In this document: piece after piece, positions 52,230-60,753 of the stretch
Position numbering within the stretch: position 1 is the stretch's first letter
Layout of the letters: every line of letters begins with the position of its first letter
Assembly (NCBI GenBank): GCA_029990205.1
Contig: JAPEKQ010000003.1
Coordinates: 124,001-188,000, forward strand
Length of the DNA stretch: 64,000 nucleotides
Direction: 5' to 3'
Source of the DNA: a bacterium
GTDB taxonomy: Bacteria; Joyebacterota; Joyebacteria; Joyebacterales; Joyebacteraceae
The notes under the pieces: generated by a model
Told to the model about the DNA's origin: nothing
Database searches by the model: none
Seen by the model: the letters and a program-made list of their open reading frames with translations, nothing else
Program-made: the position numbers and the translations under genes

Positions 52230-53513
52230 GTGACCACGGAACCGGCGACCATCCTGTCCATGTCCGGCCTCGCGCCCGAGGACGTCAGGCTGCTCCGCAA
52301 GCTCGGCGAGACCGCGCGCGCGCGGGAGGTCGGCGCGTACGTCGTCGGGGGAGTCGTGCGGGACCTGCTGCTCGGCGGTGACGTCGGGGACCTCGACGTC
52401 GTGGTCGAGGAACGCGCGCAGGACTTCGTGGAGGCGGCCACGCGCGAGATCGGTGGGACGTACAAGCTCTACGCGAGGTTCGGTACCGCGCTGCTGCTCC
52501 CCGGCGGGGGAGTCAAGGTCGATGTCGCAACGGCGCGCTCCGAGACCTACGCCGCGCCCGGAGCGCTCCCCGATGTCGAGCCCGGAACGATCTCCGAGGA
52601 CCTCGTCCGCCGCGACTTCACACTCAACGCGATGGCGGCGAGCATCCTGCCCGACGACTTCGGGCGTCTGGTCGATCTGCATCACGGTCGCGAGGATCTC
52701 CGCGACGGCGTGCTCCGAGTGCTCCACGAGGGCAGCTTCACCGATGACCCGACCCGCGTCCTCCGCGCCGTGCGGTTCCACGCTCGATTCGGGTTCTCGA
52801 TCGAGCCGACCACCGAGGCCCTCCTTCACCAGTCGGCCGGCAGCGGCGCGCTCGATACCGTCAGCGGCGAACGGATCATGAACGAGCTTGTCCTCATGCT
52901 GGCGGAGACCGACCCGCGCCCGGCGCTCCTGAAGCTCCTCACATGGAACCTGACGACGGCCGTCCGCCCGTGCTGGACGCCCGGGCACGCCGAGGTCGAA
53001 CGGCTGCTCGCCGGACTCGGGCCACGCACCGACGGAACGCGCATGACCCCGCTTCTCGCGCTTCTCGTCCCCGTGGAGCCCGCGTGCCGGGAGAGCGTGA
53101 TGGACCGCCTCAAGGCGGGGAGACATCTGCGCGACGCGGTCCGGGACCTCGGATGCTACGAATCGCGCACGGCGGCGGCTCTCGCGACGGAGCGCGAGCT
53201 CAGTCGGAGCGAGATCCACGGCCTGCTCCGCCACCACTCGCTCGAGGTGCTCGAACTGGCCACCGCCGACAACCCCGGCGGTCGGGCCGCGGAGCGGATA
53301 CGGCTCTACACCGACGAACTCTCCAAGGTGAGCACGCTGCTCACCGGGGCGGACCTCCTCACGATCGGCTTCACCGAGGGGCTTGAAGTGGGAAGCATGC
53401 TCGACGAACTCCGCCGGGCCCGGCTCGACGGCCTCGTGGCGTCCCGGGATGACGAGATGGCGCTGGCAAGGGAGCGACTCGGGCGGTCCGGCGGCGGCGA
53501 AGCCGGTACTTGA
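52230..53513 (+). CDS. tRNA nucleotidyltransferase / poly(A) polymerase family protein
   Basis: A class II nucleotidyltransferase of 427 residues. It has the head motif AYVVGGVVRDLLLGGDVGDLDVVVE with catalytic aspartates, shown here in two parts (GGVVRDLLLG and DLDVVV), the block RRDFTLNAMA and the neck/body block TDDPTRVLRAVRFHARFG-type sequence. These are shared by CCA-adding enzymes and bacterial poly(A) polymerases, which sequence alone hardly separates. GTG 52230 is chosen because GGAG stands six bases before it; TTG 52218 would add four residues. It begins 17 bases after the Xer gene. Confidence 0.92.
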   Translation: MTTEPATILSMSGLAPEDVRLLRKLGETARAREVGAYVVGGVVRDLLLGGDVGDLDVVVEERAQDFVEAATREIGGTYKLYARFGTALLLPGGGVKVDVATARSETYAAPGALPDVEPGTISEDLVRRDFTLNAMAASILPDDFGRLVDLHHGREDLRDGVLRVLHEGSFTDDPTRVLRAVRFHARFGFSIEPTTEALLHQSAGSGALDTVSGERIMNELVLMLAETDPRPALLKLLTWNLTTAVRPCWTPGHAEVERLLAGLGPRTDGTRMTPLLALLVPVEPACRESVMDRLKAGRHLRDAVRDLGCYESRTAAALATERELSRSEIHGLLRHHSLEVLELATADNPGGRAAERIRLYTDELSKVSTLLTGADLLTIGFTEGLEVGSMLDELRRARLDGLVASRDDEMALARERLGRSGGGEAGT

Positions 53514-53648
53514 CGAGGGCAGAAAGAGTTGATAGCGTCCTGTGATGCTCATCGGGAAGTGCCACCTTGCAGAAGGCGATGCGTGAACGAGCGAACAGAA
53601 CTCGAGAAGATGGAAAGCACCGATACACAGACCGCCCCGGAGGAGGGA

Positions 53649-54398
53649 ATGCCGCTCGTCCGTCGCCCGGTCTATGAAGTGCGCCTCGACGCCTTCGAGG
53701 GCCCCCTCGACCTCCTGCTCCATCTCATCCGCGAGCATGAGATCGATATCTACGACATTCCGATCGCGACCATCACATCGCAGTACCTCGAGTACATCGA
53801 CTTCATGGAGTCTCTGGACCTCTCGCTGGCCGGCGAGTTCCTCGAGATGGCGGCGACGCTCATCCGTATCAAGGTTCAGATGCTGCTGCCGCCGGCGATC
53901 GACGAGACCGAGGACGATGAGGATCCGCGCGAGCAGCTGGTCCGCAAGCTCGTCGAGTACAAGCAGTTCAAGGAGGCTGCGGGCGTCCTCTCGACGCACG
54001 AGGAGGAGCGCAAGGGCTTCATCCGGCATTCGGTCGACACCAGACCGTTCCGGGCCGTCGATGAGGAAGAGATCGACACCGAGGAGTTCCTCCGCGATGT
54101 GACGCTCTTCGATCTCGTCGACTGCCTGCGTGAGGTGCTGGAACGTGTGCCGAACCGCATCGACGAGCACGCGGTCGACATGGAGATCGTGTCGGTCGAG
54201 GACCGCATGGAACACATCCGCTCCGAGATCACTCGCGGGGCCACAACGTTTCGAAGACTCTTCGCCAGCGCCGTCACCAAGGTGGAGGTCGTCACCACAT
54301 TCATCGCGCTTCTCGAACTGGTCCGCCTTGGCGCGATCATGGCGGTGCAGGATTCGAGTTTCGGAGAGATCGCGATCCAGGCACGGACGGAGGTGTGA
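53649..54398 (+). CDS. scpA: Segregation and condensation protein A
   Basis: Kleisin subunit of the SMC-ScpAB condensin. The 249-residue protein has the N-terminal kleisin block YEVRLDAFEGPLDLLLHLIR cut as FEGPLDLLLHLI, EFLEMAATLIRIKVQMLLP, and the C-terminal winged-helix block VVTTFIALLELVRLG. ATG 53649 follows GGAGGAGGG and gives the usual length. GTG 53583 and ATG 53610 in frame would add 22 or 13 hydrophilic residues. scpB follows with its start beside the scpA stop. Confidence 0.95.
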   Translation: MPLVRRPVYEVRLDAFEGPLDLLLHLIREHEIDIYDIPIATITSQYLEYIDFMESLDLSLAGEFLEMAATLIRIKVQMLLPPAIDETEDDEDPREQLVRKLVEYKQFKEAAGVLSTHEEERKGFIRHSVDTRPFRAVDEEEIDTEEFLRDVTLFDLVDCLREVLERVPNRIDEHAVDMEIVSVEDRMEHIRSEITRGATTFRRLFASAVTKVEVVTTFIALLELVRLGAIMAVQDSSFGEIAIQARTEV

Positions 54399-54400
54399 GC

Positions 54401-55339
54401 GTGGCTGAGCTGGAGCTGAAACGCATCATCGAAGCGGTGCTCTTCGCATCGGACGTTCCCGTGTCGACGGAGCGCATCGTCGAGATCACCGGAGGCCCGG
54501 ACGGGCCCCTCAAGGCCGGCCGCGGCAAGGTGAGCGAGGCCCTGGAAGAGCTCTCCGCAGAGTATGAGCAGACCGAGCGAGCCATCACGATCTCGAAGCT
54601 CGCCGGCGGCTGGCAGCTCTACTGCCGGCCGGAGTACATGAAGTACGCACGCGACCTCCACAAGGGCCGCATCCCACCGCGCCTGAGCCAGGCCGCGCTC
54701 GAGACGCTCGCCATCGTCGCCTACAAGCAACCGCTCGTTCGCGCCGAGATCGAGGGGATTCGTGGCGTCGACTCAAGCGGCGTGCTGGCGACGCTTCTCA
54801 AGCGGAATCTCGTGACGATCGCCGGACGCGCTCCCGGTATGGGCCGCGCGCTGATGTACCGCACCACGAAGGAGTTCCTCCGCTACTTCGGTCTGAACAC
54901 GATCACCGATCTTCCGCGGCTCGAGGAGTTCGCGGAGGTGCTCGGACTTGCGCCGGGCGAACTCCAGATGACGGTCGAGGGCGCCGAACACATGGCCAAC
55001 CTGATGTCCGAGACGCAGGACGCCACCGAAGCGCAGGATGCTGCCGAGACGCAGGGCGCGCCGGAGACCGGGGCGATCGCGGAGGCCGAGGCCATCCTCG
55101 AGGCCGGAGCGCCGCTCGCCGGCGTCGCGACGGAAGTGGAGACAGGACCGAGCCCCGACTCGCCGGCTCCCGAACCCGTGACGCCGGGGGAGGAGTCGCC
55201 CGCGACTCCGGAACCCGCACCCGAGCCGACACCGGAGAACCCGGGCGACGAATCGGAGACGACCACCGTGGTCGACGAGACCGAAGGGGCGCACGCCCTC
55301 GGCGACGCCGCCATCATCCAACCTATCGATGAGGCTTAA
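54401..55339 (+). CDS. scpB: Segregation and condensation protein B with acidic tail
   Basis: Partner of ScpA in the SMC condensin. Residues 1-195 form the two winged helices (IIEAVLFASDVPVSTERI, LSQAALETLAIVAYKQPLVR, AEIEGIRGVDSSGVLATLL). After about residue 200 there is an acidic, Ala/Glu/Pro-rich tail of some 110 residues with no fold signal, not found in E. coli-type or B. subtilis ScpB. GTG 54401 has GGAGG at seven bases; GTG 54395 overlaps the scpA stop but is too close to the site. The last 11 bases overlap the rluB-type gene. Confidence 0.94.
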   Translation: MAELELKRIIEAVLFASDVPVSTERIVEITGGPDGPLKAGRGKVSEALEELSAEYEQTERAITISKLAGGWQLYCRPEYMKYARDLHKGRIPPRLSQAALETLAIVAYKQPLVRAEIEGIRGVDSSGVLATLLKRNLVTIAGRAPGMGRALMYRTTKEFLRYFGLNTITDLPRLEEFAEVLGLAPGELQMTVEGAEHMANLMSETQDATEAQDAAETQGAPETGAIAEAEAILEAGAPLAGVATEVETGPSPDSPAPEPVTPGEESPATPEPAPEPTPENPGDESETTTVVDETEGAHALGDAAIIQPIDEA

Positions 55340-56072
55340 CCGGTTCATCGCGCGCTGCGGGGCCGCCTCCAGACGCGGCGCTGATCGCCTGATCGCGGAC
55401 GGCAAGATCCGTGTCAACGGTGTGGTCGTCGATGAGACCGGAGTCCGTGTCGAACCCGACGTGGACGTCGTCGAGTTCGACGGAGCCGTCCTCCGCCTTC
55501 CCGAGCAGCTCACCTGTATCGCTCTGAACAAACCCGCAGGATACGTCGTGACGATGAGCGACCCGCAGGGTCGCAAGACCGTCGCGGACCTCATCAAGGA
55601 CGCTCCGAGGGCCGTTGTCCCCGTGGGGCGCCTCGACGCGCCGACCGAGGGACTGCTGCTGCTGACCGACGACGGCGCGCTCGCTCACCGAATCGCCCAT
55701 CCGTCCTTCGAGATCGACAAGGTGTACCGCGTGATCGCGCGCGGCGTTCTCAAGGACGAGGATGTGGACGCTCTCGAGGAGGGCATCCTCCTCGACGACC
55801 AGCGCACGGCTCCCGCGATCGTCGAGGTCCTGGGAACCGACCGGAACGAGACGCACGCGCTCATCACGATCCACGAGGGCCGCAAGCGGCAGATCCGGAG
55901 GATGTTCGAGGCGGTCGGCCACCCGGTCAAGCGCCTCAGCCGGACCCGTGTCGGCCCCATCGTACTGGGCAACATCCGCCTGGGCCGCTGGCGACACTTG
56001 ACACCCGAGGAACTCGCGGCACTTCGCAGCGCCGTGGGGCTCTCCAATGAGGACAAAGACGGTCAGGGATAG
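55329..56072 (+). CDS. rluB: 23S rRNA pseudouridine synthase, RluB/RsuA family
   Basis: Isomerises a uridine of ribosomal RNA. The 247-residue protein has an N-terminal S4 RNA-binding domain (residues 1-60; RLNRFIARCGAASRRGADRL) and the RsuA-type synthase domain with the catalytic Asp in VGRLDAPTEGLLLLT and the block HEGRKRQIRRMFEAVGHPV. RluB is the likely specificity because of the scpAB neighbourhood, a common order, but RsuA or RluE-like activity cannot be excluded. The start lies inside the end of scpB. Confidence 0.93.
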   Translation: MRLNRFIARCGAASRRGADRLIADGKIRVNGVVVDETGVRVEPDVDVVEFDGAVLRLPEQLTCIALNKPAGYVVTMSDPQGRKTVADLIKDAPRAVVPVGRLDAPTEGLLLLTDDGALAHRIAHPSFEIDKVYRVIARGVLKDEDVDALEEGILLDDQRTAPAIVEVLGTDRNETHALITIHEGRKRQIRRMFEAVGHPVKRLSRTRVGPIVLGNIRLGRWRHLTPEELAALRSAVGLSNEDKDGQG

Positions 56073-56096
56073 GTGAGAGGCCGTCTCAAAGGGCCT

Positions 56097-56125
56097 TGCA
56101 GCGGCGTCCGGTCTGGTTTATACTT
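56097..56125 (+). promoter_or_regulatory. Candidate promoter of the cmk-plsC-ispH-rpsA group
   Basis: TTGCAG (56097-56102), a 17-base spacer and TATACT (56120-56125, five of six consensus bases). The transcript would start about 70 bases before the cmk CTG codon. Confidence 0.52.
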
Positions 56126-56202
56126 TCACGTTTCGAGTGATAGGCAGGGGATACTCCCGAACTGGCCTCTAACCTCCATTCTATTTCCATGAGGGTACAC
56201 GG

Positions 56203-56883
56203 CTGATCATCGCCATTGATGGCCCTGCTGCCTCGGGCAAGAGTACCACTGCGCGGCTCGTAGCCGAGCGGCTTGGCTACGTCTACATAGACAGCGGCGC
56301 GATGTATCGTGCCGGCGCTCTTGCGGCGATCCGCAGGGGTGTGTCCATGGATGACGACGAGGCACTGACGAACGTCGCGGAATCGATCGAGATCGAACTG
56401 ACCGGTCCCGGCCCCGTTCTTCTGGACGGCGAGGATGTCAGCGAGGCGATCCGCGCGCCGGAGGTTACGCGGGGAGCATCAGTGATGTCGACCGTCTCGG
56501 GAGTCCGCCGCGCCATGGTCGAGCAGCAGCGACGCGTCGGCCACAGCGTGGACTGCGTCATGGAAGGACGCGACATCGGCACCGTCGTGTTCCCGGACGC
56601 TGAACTCAAGATCTTTCTCATTGCGACACTCGAAGAACGGACGCGCAGAAGGCTGGCGGATCTGAAGGCCCTCGGCCGCTGCGCTGACGCAAGAGCCGTG
56701 CGAGACGAGATAGCCGAGCGCGACCGGCGCGACTCCACGCGCGAAGACAGTCCGCTCAAGCGCGCCGACGACGCCATCGAACTCGACACGACCGGACTCT
56801 CCATCGATGACCAGGTCTCCGAGGTCATCCGGCTCGCGACCGACCGCGGAGCCGTCCTGCCGGACGACTGCGAGACGGAGTGA
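56203..56883 (+). CDS. cmk: Cytidylate kinase, apparent CTG start
   Basis: Phosphorylates CMP/dCMP. The frame encodes the P-loop IIAIDGPAASGKSTTARLV, followed by YVYIDSGAMYRA, VMEGRDIGTVVFPDA and the lid RDRRDSTREDSPLKRADDA, so the protein is complete only if read from near 56203. Upstream in frame there is a TAA at 56170 and no ATG, GTG or TTG before the P-loop; the first ATG (56302) would delete it. CTG 56203 would give Met-Ile-Ile-Ala-Ile-Asp, the usual family start, and GAGGGT lies eight bases before it. The length is then 226 residues, normal for Cmk. A one-base sequencing change from ATG is an alternative. Confidence 0.9.
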   Translation: MIIAIDGPAASGKSTTARLVAERLGYVYIDSGAMYRAGALAAIRRGVSMDDDEALTNVAESIEIELTGPGPVLLDGEDVSEAIRAPEVTRGASVMSTVSGVRRAMVEQQRRVGHSVDCVMEGRDIGTVVFPDAELKIFLIATLEERTRRRLADLKALGRCADARAVRDEIAERDRRDSTREDSPLKRADDAIELDTTGLSIDDQVSEVIRLATDRGAVLPDDCETE

Positions 56884-56888
56884 TGCGG

Positions 56889-57494
56889 ATGAAGCTCCAC
56901 TACCGGCTTGGTTGGCTCCTCGCCACGGGAGTGCTGAAGCTCCTCTGGGGCTTCCGCGTGACGGGGCGCGAACACATTCCGGAGAACGGACCGGTCGTCA
57001 TCGCGTCGAATCACATCTCGAACTGGGACCCGTTGCTCGTTGGGCTCGGATGTCCGCGCGAGATGTTCTTCATGGCGAAGCGCGAGCTCTTTGAGAACAA
57101 GGCCTTCGCGTGGCTCATCAGGGCGTACAACGCCATTCCGCTCGATCGCGGCGGTGGTGACCGGAAGGCGCTGAGAACGGCGCGTCGAGTCCTCGGGAAC
57201 GGCGGGGCGCTCCTGATGTTCCCGGAGGGGACGAGGAGCCGCACTGGTGAACTCGGGAAGGGTCGACCCGGCGTGGCGTTCATCGCCGCGAGCGCGAAGT
57301 CCGCGGTCGTCCCGGCGCATATCGCCGGTTCGAACGACCCGCGAGGGGCGTTCCGGAGTCGCGGTTCGATACGGGTCTCGTTCGCTGAGCCGATCACGCA
57401 CGACGGTCCGGCGTCGACCGAGGCGTACGCGGAGACCACGGACCGCATCATGACGTCGATCGCCGCGCTCAAGAAGGAGGCCGCGTCGCGATGA
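56889..57494 (+). CDS. plsC: 1-acyl-sn-glycerol-3-phosphate acyltransferase (PlsC family)
   Basis: Makes phosphatidic acid by acylating lysophosphatidic acid at the inner membrane. The 201-residue protein has the HX4D motif NHISNWD, the block MFFMAKRELFEN, and FPEGTRSRTGELGKGRPG for substrate binding, after a short hydrophobic N-terminus. ATG 56889 has GGAG at eight bases; GTG 56880 and ATG 56883 are also in frame and overlap the cmk stop. The last four bases overlap ispH. The cmk-plsC-ispH-rpsA order is known from other bacteria. Confidence 0.93.
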   Translation: MKLHYRLGWLLATGVLKLLWGFRVTGREHIPENGPVVIASNHISNWDPLLVGLGCPREMFFMAKRELFENKAFAWLIRAYNAIPLDRGGGDRKALRTARRVLGNGGALLMFPEGTRSRTGELGKGRPGVAFIAASAKSAVVPAHIAGSNDPRGAFRSRGSIRVSFAEPITHDGPASTEAYAETTDRIMTSIAALKKEAASR

Positions 57495-58321
57495 ACGTGA
57501 CGGTAGCCCCGTGCGCAGGATTCTGTTTCGGCGTGAAGCGTGCGCTCAAGCTCGCGTTTGATGCCGCGCACGAAGGCGACGGTCCCATGGTGACACTGGG
57601 ACCGATCATCCACAACCCGCAGGTCGTCGCCAAGCTTTCGGACGAAGGACTGCGGGTCGTGGACGACCTGTCGGACATCGAGTCCGGCACCCTGGTCGTC
57701 CGCTCACACGGGCTTCCGCGTACGGTACTCAACGCCGCCCGTGAACGCGGCGTCGAGATCGTCGATGCGACCTGTCCGTTCGTCAAGATGGCGCAGGACC
57801 GCGCGGCGCAGCTTGAAGCGGACGGATACGCGGTCGTCGTGGTCGGGGAGCAGGACCATCCGGAGGTGCTCTCCATCACCGGGAGTCTCTCGTCGGGCGC
57901 CACGGTCGTGACGGGCCCGGACGACCTCTCGGGGCCGCTGGCGGACCGCGTCGGCATCGTCTGCCAGACGACACAGCCGATCGAACGGCTCAAGACCGTC
58001 GTGACGAGACTGCTCGAAACGACGCAGGAAGTGAAGGTCTTCAACACGATCTGCAATGCGACGTCCGAGCGACAGGTCAACGCGCTCGAACTCGCGGCGG
58101 CCGTCGACGTGATGCTGATCGTGGGAGGCAGGAACAGCGCGAACACCAGGCGTCTGTGGGAACTCTGCCGCGAGGCGGGGAGCGACGCCTACCACATAGA
58201 GACAGCGGACGAACTCGAACCGGGATGGTTCGAGGGGAAGAAGGAAGTAGGTGTCACAGGAGGCGCTTCGACGCCGCAGTGGATCATCGACGAGGTGGTC
58301 CGGGCCGTCGACGCCATGTGA
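57491..58321 (+). CDS. ispH: 4-hydroxy-3-methylbut-2-enyl diphosphate reductase
   Basis: Last enzyme of the MEP isoprenoid pathway, an iron-sulphur protein. The 276-residue product has the three cluster cysteines: Cys12 in CAGFCFGVKRAL, Cys95 in DATCPFVK and Cys188 in NTICNATSERQ. It also has the substrate histidines in LGPIIHNPQVV and EQDHPEVLSI, and the proton-relay block TTQP. The length is slightly short but normal. It overlaps plsC and is followed 80 bases later by rpsA. In some Clostridia ispH and rpsA are fused; here they are separate. Confidence 0.96.
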   Translation: MNVTVAPCAGFCFGVKRALKLAFDAAHEGDGPMVTLGPIIHNPQVVAKLSDEGLRVVDDLSDIESGTLVVRSHGLPRTVLNAARERGVEIVDATCPFVKMAQDRAAQLEADGYAVVVVGEQDHPEVLSITGSLSSGATVVTGPDDLSGPLADRVGIVCQTTQPIERLKTVVTRLLETTQEVKVFNTICNATSERQVNALELAAAVDVMLIVGGRNSANTRRLWELCREAGSDAYHIETADELEPGWFEGKKEVGVTGGASTPQWIIDEVVRAVDAM

Positions 58322-58401
58322 AGGCTCCCGAAAGGGAGAGGAAAGCCGCCCTCAGCCGGCATGGTAGTAGCAGCAGGTCCAGAGAGGAGAAAGAGAGACG
58401 G

Positions 58402-60633
58402 ATGTTCGAAGACAAGACAGTGAACCCGAACTCCGACCCTTCGAACGAGATGGAGGGAACGGACGCAGTCGTGAGTGAGGACGCAACGCCGTCCACCGAC
58501 ACACCGATGACGCCCGAGTCCGAGACCGTCCAGCAGGACGAGACCCCCGACACGCCGGCCGACGAGCCGGTGGTCGAGGCGAGCGCGGGTGCGTCAGACG
58601 AGACCACCGAGACCGCAACCGCGGTCGCGACGGAAGAGGTCCAGCCGTCACGTGATGACGAGCCGACCGGCCGCAAGCAGGTGGCCCTCCCGATCCCGAG
58701 CGAAGAGGATCTCGAGGAACTCGGCTACACGCTCGAGCAGTACACCGAGATGGCCGAGATGTACGACTCGACCCTCAAGTCGATCGATGAAGGAGAGCTG
58801 GTCAAGGGTACGATCCTCTCCATCAGCGATACCGACGTCATGGTCGACATCGGTTTCAAGTCAGAAGGACGGATCGCGATAGATGAGTTCCCCGAGCCCG
58901 AGACGCTGTCCGTTGGTGACGAGATCAGCGTGCTCCTTGAGGCGACGGAGGACGCAGACGGCGAGGTCAAGGTCTCGAAGCGCAAGGCCGACTTCCTCCA
59001 GGTCTGGGACAAGATCAAGGAAGCCCATGACGACCAGCAGGTCGTTGAAGGTATCCCGAAGCGTCGGATCAAGGGCGGCCTCAAGGTCGACCTGTTCGGC
59101 GTCGAGGCGTTCCTGCCGGGTTCGCAGGTGGCGCTCAGGCGCATACCGAACCTCGAGGAGCTGCTCGGGCAGAAGCTCGAGTTCCGCATCCTTAAGGTCA
59201 ACAAGCGCCGGAGGAACATCGTCATCTCGAGACGTGTCGTGCTCGAGGAGGAGAGGCAGCTCAAGAAGGAAGTTCTTCTCAAGGAGCTCGAGGTCGGTCA
59301 GATCAGACAGGGCGGAGTCAAGAACATCACGGACTTCGGCGCCTTCGTCGACCTCGGCGGTATCGACGGTCTTCTGCACATCACCGACATGAGCTGGGGT
59401 CGCATCCGCCATCCCTCAGAGCTCGTGGCGATCGGTGACGAACTGACGGTCAAGGTCCTCAACTTCGACCCGGAGAGAGAGCGTATCTCGCTCGGCCTCA
59501 AGCAGCTCGCCGAGTACCCGTGGGAGAACGTGGAGGAAGAGTTCGCCGTCGGCTCGCGCGTGCGCGGCAAGGTCGTGTCGATCACGGACTACGGCGCGTT
59601 CATCGAACTCAAGGAAGGTGTTGAGGGACTCATTCACATCTCCGAGATGTCGTGGACGCAGCACATCCGTCACCCCTCAAAGATCCTGGGGATCGGTGAC
59701 ATCGTCGATGTGAAGGTCCTCAACGTGAACAAGGCGGAGGAGAAGATCTCTCTCTCGCTGAAGCGCACCGAGAGCGACCCATGGCAGGATCTGGACACGA
59801 AGTACCCGGTCGGCACCAAGATCGAGGGACGCGTCCGGAACCTGACCGACTTCGGCGCATTCGTCCAGCTGGAAGAGGGAATGGACGGACTCGTCCACAT
59901 CTCCGACATGTCCTGGACGAAGCGGATCAAGCACCCGAGCGAAGTCCTGCACCGCGGCCAGAAGGTCGAGGTCATGGTGCTCGGCATCGACAAGGACCGT
60001 CACCGTATCTCGCTGGGCATCAAGCAGTGCACGGAGAATCCGTGGAACGAGCTGGCCGAGCAGTACGCTGTCGGTACCGAGGTCAGCGGCAGCGTCAGCC
60101 GGATTCACAAGTCGGGCATCGTGGTCGATCTGCCCGGCGACGTGGAGGGCTTCGTGCCCATGTCGCATCTCGCCCTCAACGAGATCAACAGGATCGAGGC
60201 GAGGTTCGCGGCCGGTGACGTGCTTCCGCTCGAGGTCATCGAGGTCTCTTCGGAGAACCGCAGGATCGTGCTCTCTGTCCGGGCATACATGGAGAAGCAG
60301 CCGGCGGACGTGCATCAGGAGTACCTGAACGCGCACGGCATCCGTCCGGAGCTTCTGGTCGAGGAGAAGGAGGAGAAGCCGGAGGCCGAGAAGGCCGAGG
60401 CTCCCGCCGAGACCGAGACCCCGGCAGACGATGCGTCGACGGAGACTGACGAAGCTCCTGAGCAGCCGGAAGCCGCCGAGACCGAGACTGAGGTCGAGGC
60501 AGAGGCTGATGGCGAGGCTGAGGCAGAGGCCGAGCCTGAGGTCGAGGCCGAGCCCGAGGTCGAGGCCGAGCCTGAGGTCGAGGCTGAGCCCGAGGTCGAG
60601 GCCGAGCCTGAGACCGAGGAGCCGAAGGAGTAA
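58402..60633 (+). CDS. rpsA: 30S ribosomal protein S1 with six S1 domains and acidic ends
   Basis: The 743-residue protein has six S1 RNA-binding repeats between about residues 132 and 632 (for example ITDFGAFVDLGGIDGLLHIT, ITDYGAFIELKEGVEGLIHI, LTDFGAFVQLEEGMDGLVHI). S1 helps mRNA binding to the ribosome. The first 95 residues are an acidic Thr/Pro/Glu-rich extension. The last 110 are highly acidic and end in repeated Glu-Ala-Glu-Pro-Glu-Val units encoded by an 18-base tandem repeat. The E. coli protein has six domains but neither acidic end. ATG 58402 is the first Met after ispH with a purine-rich GAGGAG site nearby. Confidence 0.95.
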   Translation: MFEDKTVNPNSDPSNEMEGTDAVVSEDATPSTDTPMTPESETVQQDETPDTPADEPVVEASAGASDETTETATAVATEEVQPSRDDEPTGRKQVALPIPSEEDLEELGYTLEQYTEMAEMYDSTLKSIDEGELVKGTILSISDTDVMVDIGFKSEGRIAIDEFPEPETLSVGDEISVLLEATEDADGEVKVSKRKADFLQVWDKIKEAHDDQQVVEGIPKRRIKGGLKVDLFGVEAFLPGSQVALRRIPNLEELLGQKLEFRILKVNKRRRNIVISRRVVLEEERQLKKEVLLKELEVGQIRQGGVKNITDFGAFVDLGGIDGLLHITDMSWGRIRHPSELVAIGDELTVKVLNFDPERERISLGLKQLAEYPWENVEEEFAVGSRVRGKVVSITDYGAFIELKEGVEGLIHISEMSWTQHIRHPSKILGIGDIVDVKVLNVNKAEEKISLSLKRTESDPWQDLDTKYPVGTKIEGRVRNLTDFGAFVQLEEGMDGLVHISDMSWTKRIKHPSEVLHRGQKVEVMVLGIDKDRHRISLGIKQCTENPWNELAEQYAVGTEVSGSVSRIHKSGIVVDLPGDVEGFVPMSHLALNEINRIEARFAAGDVLPLEVIEVSSENRRIVLSVRAYMEKQPADVHQEYLNAHGIRPELLVEEKEEKPEAEKAEAPAETETPADDASTETDEAPEQPEAAETETEVEAEADGEAEAEAEPEVEAEPEVEAEPEVEAEPEVEAEPETEEPKE
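60526..60615 (+). repeat. Five tandem 18-base repeats in the 3-prime end of rpsA
   Basis: The unit GAGGCCGAGCCTGAGGTC is present five times (60526, 60544, 60562, 60580, 60598). Differences are mainly silent C/T changes, plus a Val to Thr change in the last unit. It encodes Glu-Ala-Glu-Pro-Glu-Val. Copy number could vary by slippage without a frameshift. Confidence 0.9.
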
Positions 60634-60672
60634 GGCGCCGGGATCGATGGACACCGGTGCATGAACGACGTG

Positions 60673-60733
60673 TGGGGGGGCTCGATTGCGGGTCCCCCCA
60701 GGCGCGTCCGGGCCCTGCGAAGCCCGGGGGCGC
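60673..60733 (+). other. Two hairpins between rpsA and mtaB
   Basis: The first pairs 60673-60680 with 60693-60700 (TGGGGGG/CCCCCCA plus G.T). The second pairs 60702-60713 with 60722-60733 (11 pairs, one mismatch). No T run follows. They may end or process the rpsA message. Confidence 0.45.
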
Positions 60734-60753
60734 GGCAACGACCAGGAGAGCAC

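Noticed and set aside
56189-56206. ATG five-codon mini-frame (MRVHG-stop) just before cmk, as a leader peptide or frameshifted start
   Set aside because: It is 14 bases from the CTG, so out of frame, and its GAGGGT is better explained as the ribosome site for cmk. A lost base cannot be excluded and is noted with the cmk finding.
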